Assembly (NCBI GenBank): GCA_021792045.1
Contig: JAJYVJ010000021.1
Coordinates: 1 to 18,501, forward strand
From: Thermoplasmata archaeon
GTDB lineage: Archaea > Thermoplasmatota > Thermoplasmata > Thermoplasmatales > Thermoplasmataceae
Reading direction: 5' to 3'
Length of the DNA stretch: 18,501 nucleotides
The position numbers and the translations under genes are program-made. Under the pieces are notes generated by a model that saw nothing but the letters and a program-made list of their open reading frames with translations, searched no databases and was not told the origin of the DNA. Positions 1-5,109 of the stretch are shown piece by piece (positions within the stretch are counted from its first letter, which is position 1; each line of letters begins with the position of its first letter).

Positions 1-20
1 GAGTCAAAAGTCACGAAAAG

Positions 21-31
21 GTAAATATATT
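21..31 (+). promoter_or_regulatory. Promoter TATA box of tRNA-Glu
   Basis: The AT-rich sequence GTAAATATATT ends about 21 bases before the first base of the tRNA. This is close to where an archaeal TATA box sits relative to a tRNA transcription start. It is the only such motif in the short upstream stretch that is visible. Confidence 0.5.
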
Positions 32-52
32 CTCAACCGTTTAACCGTAAGC

Positions 53-127
53 GCTCCGATGGTGTAGTCCGGCCAAGCATTTCGGCCTTTCAAGCCGACG
101 ACCCGGGTCCAAATCCCGGTCGGAGCA
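53..127 (+). tRNA. tRNA-Glu (anticodon UUC)
   Basis: The sequence folds into a full cloverleaf. The acceptor stem is GCTCCGA paired with TCGGAGC. The anticodon stem TCGGC/GCCGA encloses the loop CTTTCAA, so the anticodon is UUC and reads GAA/GAG codons. The T-arm is CCGGG-TCCAAAT-CCCGG. Position 127 (A) is the discriminator base, and CCA is not encoded. No intron is seen. The gene is directly followed by accessory DNA, and the 3' halves of tRNA genes are common integration targets in archaea. I found no second copy of its 3' end in the window, so integration here is only an inference. Confidence 0.94.
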
Positions 128-190
128 CTTTATTAAAAGTTCAGTGCTCTACGGCTTCTGCAATCGACCTCTCTGATTATGTTATTGATA

Positions 191-1120
191 TCAGATGCCG
201 AGAAGTTCGTCTATTAAGTCCCTTTCAGCGCCAAGATTCGAAAGGTCTATTGCTATCTCCAGAAGCGTTTCGTGGATTTTTTTAAGAATGTTTGGGAACC
301 CCCCTCTCACTTTCAGGTTATGAAGGGTGCTAATTGCCTTCCTAAGTTCTCCCTTATCTGTTATGCCTTTAAAGGACAGCAACAACTTCTTCAGCTTTTC
401 TTCTATTTGTTCGCCAGTTTCAAGAGCAAGTGCCTCAGAGATAAAGAGGTAAACGAACTGTGTACTAACGCTACCTTTTTCTTTTAACTTTCTTGTAAAG
501 CTTTTAATTTTTTTGTTGTCTTTATTCTCAGGGTTGGTACTTCGCAATCGCTCACACAATATAATGGTCTCAGAAATAAAGAGGTCAAATAGGGTGGTGG
601 AGGCTTGCACTGAATTCTGAACGATATACGCATTCATGGAACTTTGGCACATCTGAAAAAAGTCCGGCATCTTGGAAAGCTTATCGAAATCTGAATATTG
701 TGGATTGTAACTCTCATACTTCCCATTTATCAGGTCTAGCAAGAGTAAGCAGGTATTCCGGCTAGCACTCTTACCCTTTTTGCGCAAAAGATCATCGATC
801 TTTCCCCTTACCTCAGATGGGTCTGATTTCAAAACATATACCGGAATCCGCAGATCCGTAGTGTGGTTCTTCCAGTGTTCCCATGGATATGCACTTGGAT
901 CGGGGGCCCAGTTCAACAACCTGCGCTCTGGTTTTGTCATCGTCCTGACCTTTCCCTGGGTTTGCAGCGCTTTAAGAATTCTCTGCACTGTACGTTTCTC
1001 CACTTTCAGCTGGATTGATAGTTCCTTGGCAGTTTTTTGCCCGATCAACGACGATAAAATTCTCTGTTCTGTGATATTTGTTGTCGTTAAATTTGCATAA
1101 TTGTCGTTATTTGTGTCCAT
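191..1120 (-). CDS. Winged-helix DNA-binding protein, 309 aa, function unknown
   Basis: The N-terminus (about residues 16-66) reads as a winged helix-turn-helix. It has a helix rich in I/L, then KELSIQLKVEKRTVQRILKAL as the turn-recognition helix region and a short wing (GKVRTMT), as in MarR/ArsR-like and RecX-like archaeal regulators. The remaining 240 residues are mostly charged helices with no motif I recognise, perhaps a dimerisation or partner-binding domain. It is soluble, with no membrane segment. The gene converges on the tRNA and is transcribed away from the AbrB-like gene. The start at 1120 is supported by a TATA-like box (1139-1147) about 23 bases upstream, which implies a leaderless mRNA. 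It may be a regulator or partition-like protein of the neighbouring element. The protein is clearly real; its role is unknown. Confidence 0.85.
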   Translation of the reverse strand: MDTNNDNYANLTTTNITEQRILSSLIGQKTAKELSIQLKVEKRTVQRILKALQTQGKVRTMTKPERRLLNWAPDPSAYPWEHWKNHTTDLRIPVYVLKSDPSEVRGKIDDLLRKKGKSASRNTCLLLLDLINGKYESYNPQYSDFDKLSKMPDFFQMCQSSMNAYIVQNSVQASTTLFDLFISETIILCERLRSTNPENKDNKKIKSFTRKLKEKGSVSTQFVYLFISEALALETGEQIEEKLKKLLLSFKGITDKGELRKAISTLHNLKVRGGFPNILKKIHETLLEIAIDLSNLGAERDLIDELLGI

Positions 1121-1138
1121 ATTTATACTTCTATTGTC

Positions 1139-1163
1139 GTATAATAGCTGTTAGTATATAAAT
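1139..1163. promoter_or_regulatory. Divergent promoter pair (TATA boxes)
   Basis: Two TATA-like boxes lie back to back in the 64-base gap between divergent genes. TATATAAAT (1155-1163, plus strand) is 22-30 bases before the ATG at 1185. GTATAATAG (1139-1147, read as CTATTATAC on the minus strand) is about 19-27 bases before the ATG at 1120. Both distances fit leaderless archaeal transcripts. The two boxes are only 7 bases apart, so binding at one promoter could hinder the other. Either DNA-binding neighbour could regulate both. Confidence 0.6.
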
Positions 1164-1184
1164 CATACGTAACGATCTACAATC

Positions 1185-1352
1185 ATGGATATTGATCTAG
1201 GAAATCGAAAACTGCTTGTGAAATCAAAGGAGGGTGCGCTGCTAAACGTTCCGGTCATTTGGTTGAAAAGCCAGGGCTTGAAGGTCGGGAATATGGTTTC
1301 GGTCAGAATTGAGAGCAACGGAGACCTTGTAATGAGTAAGGTGAATAGATGA
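1185..1352 (+). CDS. AbrB/SpoVT-like small DNA-binding protein, 55 aa
   Basis: The short protein begins MDIDLGNRKLL, continues through LNVPVIWLKSQGLKVGNMVSV and ends with a beta strand (RIESNGDLVMSK). This has the swapped-hairpin AbrB pattern: a strand, a short helix with 'P..W/F', 'GLK.GD.V.V' and a final strand 'G.LVI.K'. Family members bind DNA as dimers and act as transition-state regulators, antitoxins or plasmid copy-control proteins. At 55 residues it is a single complete AbrB domain with nothing added. The start is supported by a TATA box 22-30 bases upstream (leaderless). The last codons overlap the next start (ATGA). The family call is from pattern, not from a search. Confidence 0.72.
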   Translation: MDIDLGNRKLLVKSKEGALLNVPVIWLKSQGLKVGNMVSVRIESNGDLVMSKVNR

Positions 1353-1456
1353 GCTGGGCCAAAGTTTTTGAATTATGGGGTCAGTTCACAGAAAACTCTG
1401 CGGGCCCCGACACAAATGGAACTAATAAGAAATATAAAAAGAGGGGCAAAAAATGA
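1349..1456 (+). CDS. Small basic orphan protein, 35 aa
   Basis: The ATG overlaps the AbrB stop codon in an ATGA junction. The 35-residue product starts MSWAKVFELWGQFTEN and ends in a lysine-rich tail (KKYKKRGKK). I recognise no family. The short length makes a chance reading frame possible. The tight coupling to the gene before it, and another ATGA at its own end (a 13-codon frame, 1453-1494), argue for a real translated unit. Confidence 0.42.
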   Translation: MSWAKVFELWGQFTENSAGPDTNGTNKKYKKRGKK

Positions 1457-1490
1457 AGATAATCGCCAAGAATTTGCATGAGGCGATTGC

Positions 1491-1931
1491 GTGAGTAATA
1501 ACCCAAAGATGATAATACCATTCCAACCACCGCTGGATTTACAGACGTTCCTCTTACTTACAAGGTTCGCCTCTTATCGTTTTCGCTCACAGAGTGCTGA
1601 GTTCATGAGGTTGAATGCGATCTTGACTGCTTCTTGTCGGTACCGTGAAACATACCCTGAGATATCACAGAGACGCACTGACTTGACTATATCTCGGACA
1701 GAGAAATGCGGCATTGGTAATTTTTATAAAAAAATGAAAATGCATGCTCAATTGAGCATCCTGAGCATAGTAATTGCTATGCTAATGTATATGGAATATA
1801 CTATAATAGGGGGTTTGGGGGCGTGGATGATTGGAAGTTCAGTCAAACCTCCTTTTGGTGTTTTTATCCGTGCATCAAGATTTCAGCCGGTGCATCTTTC
1901 CACGTGGAAAAGCTGTCCGGAGGAGTACTGA
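1491..1931 (+). CDS. Doubtful ORF, possibly only a 65-aa membrane peptide from 1734
   Basis: A GTG-started frame of 146 codons runs from an overlap with the preceding mini-frame to a TGATG overlap with the next gene. The first half (Arg/Ser/Thr-rich) does not read like a natural protein. From ATG 1734 the product has one strongly hydrophobic stretch (about residues 6-34 of that version, 'ILSIVIAMLMYMEYTIIGGLGAWMIG' region), so a short single-pass membrane protein from 1734 is as likely. A palindrome pair (1744-1782) lies inside this hydrophobic stretch. No family is recognised. It could also be leader DNA or decayed coding DNA ahead of the gene at 1931. Confidence 0.33.
   Translation: MSNNPKMIIPFQPPLDLQTFLLLTRFASYRFRSQSAEFMRLNAILTASCRYRETYPEISQRRTDLTISRTEKCGIGNFYKKMKMHAQLSILSIVIAMLMYMEYTIIGGLGAWMIGSSVKPPFGVFIRASRFQPVHLSTWKSCPEEY
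1744..1782. repeat. Perfect 16-bp palindrome plus second inverted repeat
   Basis: ATGCTCAATTGAGCAT (1744-1759) is a perfect palindrome. It is followed at once by GCATAG (1765-1770) and CTATGC (1777-1782), inverted around TAATTG. The word GAGCAT occurs twice (1754-1759 and 1764-1769) and its reverse complement ATGCTC once, so the sites are related. Operators bound by small dimeric regulators such as the AbrB-like protein look like this, but an RNA hairpin is also possible. Confidence 0.6.
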
Positions 1932-2920
1932 TGGTATTACGCAGGTTTTATTTTAAGGCAGAAGATTATCGCAAATATGCTGATTTCAGCCATTATGATG
2001 GTGAACTCGATACGACGGCAAGTGTGTACATTGCTCGGCCCGTGCTTGCAGCGTTTAACCGTTTCCGCCGCCTGACCACTGGTATTAGCATAGTGATGTC
2101 AAGTGGTGAGGAACTGGATCACTGGAATGGCAACGCCCTTACCCCGTTTGCAAGAGCCCTTGCGAATACGCTCGCAATAAAATACTGGTTACCTCGTGTG
2201 GGTCAGAATGTCTTTGAGAATGCCGTCTGGAACTCTCCTGGTATGGCGGGTGTATTTGATCTTCACGTGGATTCACTGTTTAGACGCACTGATCCCAGAT
2301 CAAGCCGCTCGAGTATCCGCATGGCCGCCACGACGAGAGGCATGTTCACGGCCCCATTCAAGGATCTGGAAATTTTTCCTCTTGGGTTTTCATACCCATA
2401 CTGCCTGACTCGCTATCTACTGGATGAAGGTGCCATCACAAGCACCATGGTTTTAGAGTTTAGGAGTGATGTTGCTCGCTGGGACGATGTGATTGACTCC
2501 ACATTGGAAAGAATACGTACGATCATAGCCACTGGAGGCGGCTACATTCCCCTGAACGAAAAAATAACCAGGCAACGTGAGTTTCAGAGCGAGGTGGACA
2601 TTTTTTACAATAGCAGTTTCGCTGCTGTTGCAAAGGTGCGCAGGGCAAAGTTTGATATTATAGACAAGCTCACGCAACCGATCGACAATTCCTACACAGC
2701 ATACTCTGGCTCTTCAGTTGGATTCGTAATCACGGTTGAAAAACCAACGCAACCAAAGCAAAAGGAAGACCTCGCCACGTTGATGAAAGAATTCCAATTC
2801 AGTGAGGCAAAAGTAGATGATCTCGGGCCCTTCAAGTATTTTATTCGCGAATGGGTAGATGAAAACAAAGGTTTACAGGTTTTGCATTTCCTAAAGGTCA
2901 TGCGGGCGAATATTTACTGA
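1931..2920 (+). CDS. Orphan protein of 329 aa, element-borne, function unknown
   Basis: I chose the ATG at 1931 because GGAGGAG (1919-1925) sits just upstream and because sequence ahead of it in the same frame does not look coding. The product has good archaeal codon use and mixed alpha/beta character, with no membrane segment or signal peptide. Visible landmarks are the aromatic-rich start (LRRFYFKAEDYRKYADFSHY), a central Arg/Ser-rich stretch around residues 115-130, and a C-terminal half with regular charged helices. I do not recognise a family. Its place between an AbrB-like regulator and a Cys-rich protein, in a chain of coupled genes, suggests a core gene of a plasmid or virus, perhaps structural. 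At its end the frame of the next gene is already open (see 2863-2979). Confidence 0.75.
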   Translation: MVLRRFYFKAEDYRKYADFSHYDGELDTTASVYIARPVLAAFNRFRRLTTGISIVMSSGEELDHWNGNALTPFARALANTLAIKYWLPRVGQNVFENAVWNSPGMAGVFDLHVDSLFRRTDPRSSRSSIRMAATTRGMFTAPFKDLEIFPLGFSYPYCLTRYLLDEGAITSTMVLEFRSDVARWDDVIDSTLERIRTIIATGGGYIPLNEKITRQREFQSEVDIFYNSSFAAVAKVRRAKFDIIDKLTQPIDNSYTAYSGSSVGFVITVEKPTQPKQKEDLATLMKEFQFSEAKVDDLGPFKYFIREWVDENKGLQVLHFLKVMRANIY

Positions 2921-2979
2921 CCGAGGATCAGCAGAAGCAGGTAAGGCGATACATCCAGAATCTCACGGAGGATGAACAA

Positions 2980-3300
2980 ATGCCCTATGAGTCGTGCCCG
3001 TTCTATGGCAGGTGTGAAAACCCCATATGCCCAATTGATCCACTCAGGGATAAAAGAATATGGTATTCCGATGAGGGGCTGTGCATCAATCCTGAGTACA
3101 AAGGCGATAAGGCAGTCATCAGCCAGAAGAAGATAGCCAAGAAGCATGCCCAGGGATATTTCACCCATGCCATGCTGAACCGCGATATCATCGTGAAGAA
3201 GGGCATCAGGGGCATTGATCCCGACATACCGGAGTCGTCAGTGCACGAAAGAGGGCAGTATGCCATCAATTCCCTGTATGCTCAGAGAGAGGAGGCATGA
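2980..3300 (+). CDS. Cysteine-rich N-terminal small protein, 106 aa
   Basis: The N-terminus carries four cysteines, C6, C12, C17 and C35 (CPFYGRCENPIC then GLC). The spacing suits binding a zinc ion or an iron-sulphur cluster. The rest is a basic/charged helical tail (KKIAKKHAQGYF, then VHERGQYAINSLYAQREEA). I know no family with this exact pattern. GGAGGA (2968-2973) precedes the ATG by 6 bases. The stop overlaps the next start as ATGA. The frame is open for about 38 codons before this ATG with coding-like content but no usable start codon, so the gene may once have been longer or fused to its neighbour. Confidence 0.72.
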   Translation: MPYESCPFYGRCENPICPIDPLRDKRIWYSDEGLCINPEYKGDKAVISQKKIAKKHAQGYFTHAMLNRDIIVKKGIRGIDPDIPESSVHERGQYAINSLYAQREEA

Positions 3301-3407
3301 TCGGCGCCCACCCAGAAATAACACAGGAGCAGAGGGAGAAAATGAGGTCCCAAGGGATGCAACGATCTGGAGCCCTGGAAAGATATCGGAATGGCATGAG
3401 AAAATGA
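3297..3407 (+). CDS. Small charged orphan protein, 36 aa
   Basis: The ATG is inside the previous stop codon (ATGA). The product is rich in Glu, Gln, Arg and Met (EITQEQREKMRSQGM) and likely helical, with a basic C-terminus. Codon use (GAG, CAG, AGG) matches the genes before it. No family is recognised. Short length limits certainty; coupling at both ends supports it. Confidence 0.45.
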   Translation: MIGAHPEITQEQREKMRSQGMQRSGALERYRNGMRK

Positions 3408-3526
3408 AGTCTTACTACTTCAGTTCGGGTCAAGAAAGAGGTTTTCCTACTTCATTTCAGGAGGTAAAAGGGTTGCAAGGCAGAATCATACAGCGTATGC
3501 CTTTCTTACCTGAAATACCAAACTAA
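3404..3526 (+). CDS. Small orphan protein, 40 aa, end of coupled gene chain
   Basis: It again starts inside the previous stop codon (ATGA). The 40-residue product begins MKSYYFSSGQERGF and ends MPFLPEIPN. No motif is recognised. It is the last member of the chain. Just past its stop another frame carries coding-like sequence without a start, so the end of this gene may itself be frameshifted. Confidence 0.36.
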   Translation: MKSYYFSSGQERGFPTSFQEVKGLQGRIIQRMPFLPEIPN

Positions 3527-3609
3527 AGAAGGTATACCCCGATTCCGATCATAGAGAGATCCGCTTGAAGAAACTTCGTGACCGGGAAAAGCTGGGTCTT
3601 TCCATTTAG
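3527..3609 (+). pseudogene. Possible decayed coding remnant
   Basis: From a TGA near 3509 a frame different from the 3404 gene stays open to a TAG at 3607-3609. It reads KKVYPDSDHREIRLKKLRD and then REKLGLSI, which looks like the charged helical end of a real protein. It has no ATG or GTG start. It may be the shifted end of the gene before it, or the tail of a deleted gene. Confidence 0.28.
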
Positions 3610-3637
3610 CGCTGACCGGTACAGGGTGCCGGCCCCA

Positions 3638-3651
3638 TTTTTTGTATTTTT
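3638..3651 (+). terminator. T-rich terminator candidate
   Basis: Two T-runs (T6 at 3638-3643 and T5 at 3647-3651) follow a GC-rich patch (GGTGCCGGCCCC). Archaeal RNA polymerase stops on such U-tracts. It would end the small-gene chain that starts at 1185. Another T7 lies at 3792-3798 inside the repeat block. Confidence 0.35.
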
Positions 3652-3745
3652 GCCCTATAACCCTTACCAGTATCTGCAAATTCGTTTAGCGTGTTTTTTG
3701 TCCTTGGAGGAGGTGCCATGCATGACAATTCCATACGGTAAACCT

Positions 3746-3949
3746 TGTACTGATATGACTGTACTGTACTGAATGTACTGGCTAGAGACCGTTTTTTTGA
3801 CCGGAGAGCCTACAGAATAGCGGATTACATCTGTACTGAATGTTTTGTACTGAATGATGCCAGTACAACCGGTGTTCTGTACTGAATTGTACTGGATGCA
3901 CTATAAATACGCAGAATAGGGCATAAATGTGTACTGGATAACTGTACTG
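3746..3949 (+). repeat. TGTACTG iteron-like direct repeats (10 copies + 1 inverted)
   Basis: The 7-mer TGTACTG starts at 3746, 3760, 3765, 3774, 3832, 3846, 3878, 3888, 3930 and 3943, all on the same strand. One inverted copy (CAGTACA) lies at 3861-3867. Most copies continue with A or G, giving TGTACTGA/GG. Several pairs start 14 bases apart (3746/3760/3774 and 3832/3846), others 10 or 13, so many lie more than one helical turn apart on a similar face. The block stops just before the ATG of the helix-turn-helix stub at 3952. The last two copies sit between its TATA box and its start. Such arrays are typical of plasmid replication origins and copy-control or partition sites bound by a plasmid-coded protein. 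Confidence 0.85.
3901..3909 (+). promoter_or_regulatory. TATA box for the HTH stub
   Basis: CTATAAATA is a good archaeal TATA box, 43 bases before the ATG at 3952. It would start the RNA near 3930, at one of the TGTACTG copies, leaving a leader of about 20 bases. The weaker CATAAATG (3922-3929) is a second candidate that would give a leaderless RNA. Repeat copies overlapping the start suggest autorepression. Confidence 0.45.
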
Positions 3950-3951
3950 TA

Positions 3952-4062
3952 ATGGCTAAAGACCAGATCACGGCAGATCAGAAAGATCAGATACAGCGGT
4001 TATGGGTGGACGGTACGCCATACAGGGAGATCGCCGACATTGTAGGGTGGTATTGCGTCTAA
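3952..4062 (+). pseudogene. Helix-turn-helix stub, 36 codons, probably truncated
   Basis: The product MAKDQITADQKDQIQRL followed by WVDGTPYREIADIVGW matches the start of a resolvase/transposase-type or phage-type helix-turn-helix: a first helix, 'G.SYREIA..VG' as the turn and the start of the recognition helix. It then breaks off at TAA after only two or three residues (YCV). HTH domains of this kind normally run on for at least 10 residues through the recognition helix, so the gene looks cut or shifted. It follows the TGTACTG block directly, as iteron-binding Rep or regulator genes do. Downstream, another frame (4072-4156) reads KKIILPESFILIDILNDNA and continues to TAA, possibly part of a lost body. 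Confidence 0.5.
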
Positions 4063-4677
4063 GATAATGCGGAACAAAGAAAATAATTCTGCCTGAAAGC
4101 TTCATACTCATTGATATCCTGAACGATAATGCCATAGCAGTTGCCTATGTGACCTAACCCTGAAGGAGATCCTTTAAAAAAATATCTTTGCATGGCAAAC
4201 AAAAATATTTTTGGCGTTTGGCAAAAATATAATGCGGTTTTTCAGTGCGCCAGTACTGATTATATGGCATCCAGAAGCAAAACAAAAATATAATTTTGCT
4301 TGCGGATATTTTTGCCGGATATTTTGGGTGCATATATTTGCAGTATTCCCTAAGCCCAGACGTGGAATTTTAGCGAAAATATTTTTGTTTTTTTGTTTGT
4401 TTGCATATTTTTGCCCTTAATCATGACCCCCTTATAGTGGTTACATGGGTCAAAAAATCCCACTTAACCCTTGCATCTCGTCCAGGGATCATGAGCCAAA
4501 CTCTCCCGGAATATCTTTGCAAACAAAAATATCTCTTTTCAGGTTAGATCGGAGATAGAAAAATGATGGTGATTAAGGCAAATTACCCTGCACATAGAGA
4601 ACCTGATTCGCCTTTTTAAATTGCTTTGCGGATAAAACAATAAAAGAAAATTGTGTTGGATTTTAGAGACACTACGG
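4063..4677. other. Gene-free AT-rich stretch
   Basis: I see no convincing gene here. It holds the CAAAAATAT repeat block (4182-4532), T-rich tracts (such as 4381-4403), an 8-base palindrome CAGTACTG (4251-4258) that shares its core with the upstream TGTACTG repeats, and an 18-codon frame at 4562 with no support. High AT content and clustered short repeats fit an origin or unwinding region better than a coding one. Confidence 0.6.
4182..4532. repeat. CAAAAATAT repeat family, both orientations
   Basis: Exact copies of CAAAAATAT lie at 4200-4208, 4222-4230, 4283-4291 and 4524-4532. Exact inverted copies (ATATTTTTG) lie at 4205-4213, 4306-4314, 4379-4387 and 4405-4413. The first pair overlaps to form the perfect palindrome CAAAAATATTTTTG (4200-4213). 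Near-copies ATATCTTTGC (4182-4191 and 4511-4520), ATATTTTG (4319-4326) and ATATTTGC (4334-4341) lie among them. Many are flanked by GC or GG (GCAAAAATAT). The set is too regular for AT-rich DNA alone and may be protein-binding sites. Confidence 0.7.
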
Positions 4678-4842
4678 TTATTCTTCCCACTCTATTGCGA
4701 CCTTGATTTTCTTGGGCTCTTTCTTGAAGACAGATTTCTTCACATAAAGAGTTCCAATTACAGGGTTGTCGCCAGCCTCCTGGAATCTGTAGGTGTTCTT
4801 TGTGTCTCTCTCGAACTGGAATTCTATCTCCTTCTTGACCAT
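4678..4842 (-). CDS. Small conserved-looking orphan protein, 54 aa
   Basis: On the minus strand an ATG at 4842 opens 54 codons with clear coding character: MVKKEIEFQFERDTKNTYRF, then a GDNPVIGTLYVKKSVF stretch and a VAIEWEE end. The alternating pattern predicts a small all-beta or alpha/beta fold with basic loops. I cannot name a family. Similar 'GTLYVKKS.F..P..I.V.I' proteins occur as uncharacterised genes in archaea, which is a memory and not a search result. A weak TATA-like CATTATTA (around 4864-4871) lies about 26 bases upstream. It is divergent from the defence operon, and its promoter shares the 4843-4938 gap. Confidence 0.72.
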   Translation of the reverse strand: MVKKEIEFQFERDTKNTYRFQEAGDNPVIGTLYVKKSVFKKEPKKIKVAIEWEE

Positions 4843-4902
4843 TAATAGTTATCTCATCTGGAGGTAATAATGCTTCTCTAAATCTTGGTAACGAATATTT
4901 AT

Positions 4903-4919
4903 GGGAAAAACCTTAAAAG
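4903..4919 (+). promoter_or_regulatory. Promoter of the defence operon
   Basis: GGGAAAAACC followed by CTTAAAAG looks like a purine-rich BRE plus TATA-like box 20-27 bases before the ATG at 4939. This implies a leaderless mRNA for the first gene of the 4.9-13.0 kb operon. A second AT-rich box (ATATTTAT, 4895-4902) is farther upstream. Confidence 0.4.
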
Positions 4920-4938
4920 AATTAGGCATGCAACCTAC

Positions 4939-5106
4939 ATGAAATGTCCCAGGTGCAACTACGAGATATCATCTTCTCCGGTGAAGAAATGGAATTTCAA
5001 TGTTTACGAGGTAAGCAGGTTTTTTTGCAGTAACTGCAACAGCAAATTCAATTTGTATGAGGGGCCGGAAGGGAAGAGTTATACTATCCCAAAGAGGGAG
5101 GGATGA
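4939..5106 (+). CDS. Zinc-ribbon protein, 55 aa, first gene of defence operon
   Basis: The protein has two CxxC knuckles, CPRC at residues 3-6 and CSNC at about 31-34, the hallmark of a zinc ribbon. Between them lies a strand-rich segment, and the tail is basic. I chose ATG 4939 because the first knuckle directly follows it and a TATA-like box is about 20-27 bases upstream. An in-frame TTG at 4885 would add 18 unconvincing residues. The stop is 3 bases before the methylase start, so the two are co-transcribed and probably work together. Small zinc ribbons may bind nucleic acid or a large partner. Its function in a restriction-type system is unknown. Confidence 0.78.
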   Translation: MKCPRCNYEISSSPVKKWNFNVYEVSRFFCSNCNSKFNLYEGPEGKSYTIPKREG

Positions 5107-5109
5107 TGC

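Noticed and set aside
1453..1494. 13-codon frame (MKIIAKNLHEAIA) coupled on both sides
   Set aside because: It is too short to support as a gene; mentioned only as part of the overlap chain.
1823..1930. Upstream extension of the 329-aa gene to an ATG at 1823
   Set aside because: The added residues do not look like natural protein, and a strong GGAGGAG motif supports the ATG at 1931.
3215..3403. Longer version of the 40-aa frame starting at 3215
   Set aside because: This part overlaps the better-supported Cys-rich gene and the 36-aa frame and lacks coding character.
3578..3772. 64-codon plus-strand frame with a GGAGGAGG motif inside
   Set aside because: It runs through a terminator-like T-run and into the TGTACTG array, and its composition is not protein-like.
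4211..4420. 69-codon Phe-rich frame in the AT-rich block
   Set aside because: It is a translation of the CAAAAATAT/ATATTTTTG repeats, not a gene.
3746..4532. CRISPR array
   Set aside because: The repeats are 7-9 bases with irregular spacing and no unique spacers of uniform length, and no cas gene is in the window.
4885..4938. TTG-started extension of the zinc-ribbon protein
   Set aside because: There is no motif or ribosome site for it; the ATG at 4939 lies right before the first CxxC and has a TATA-like box at the right distance.
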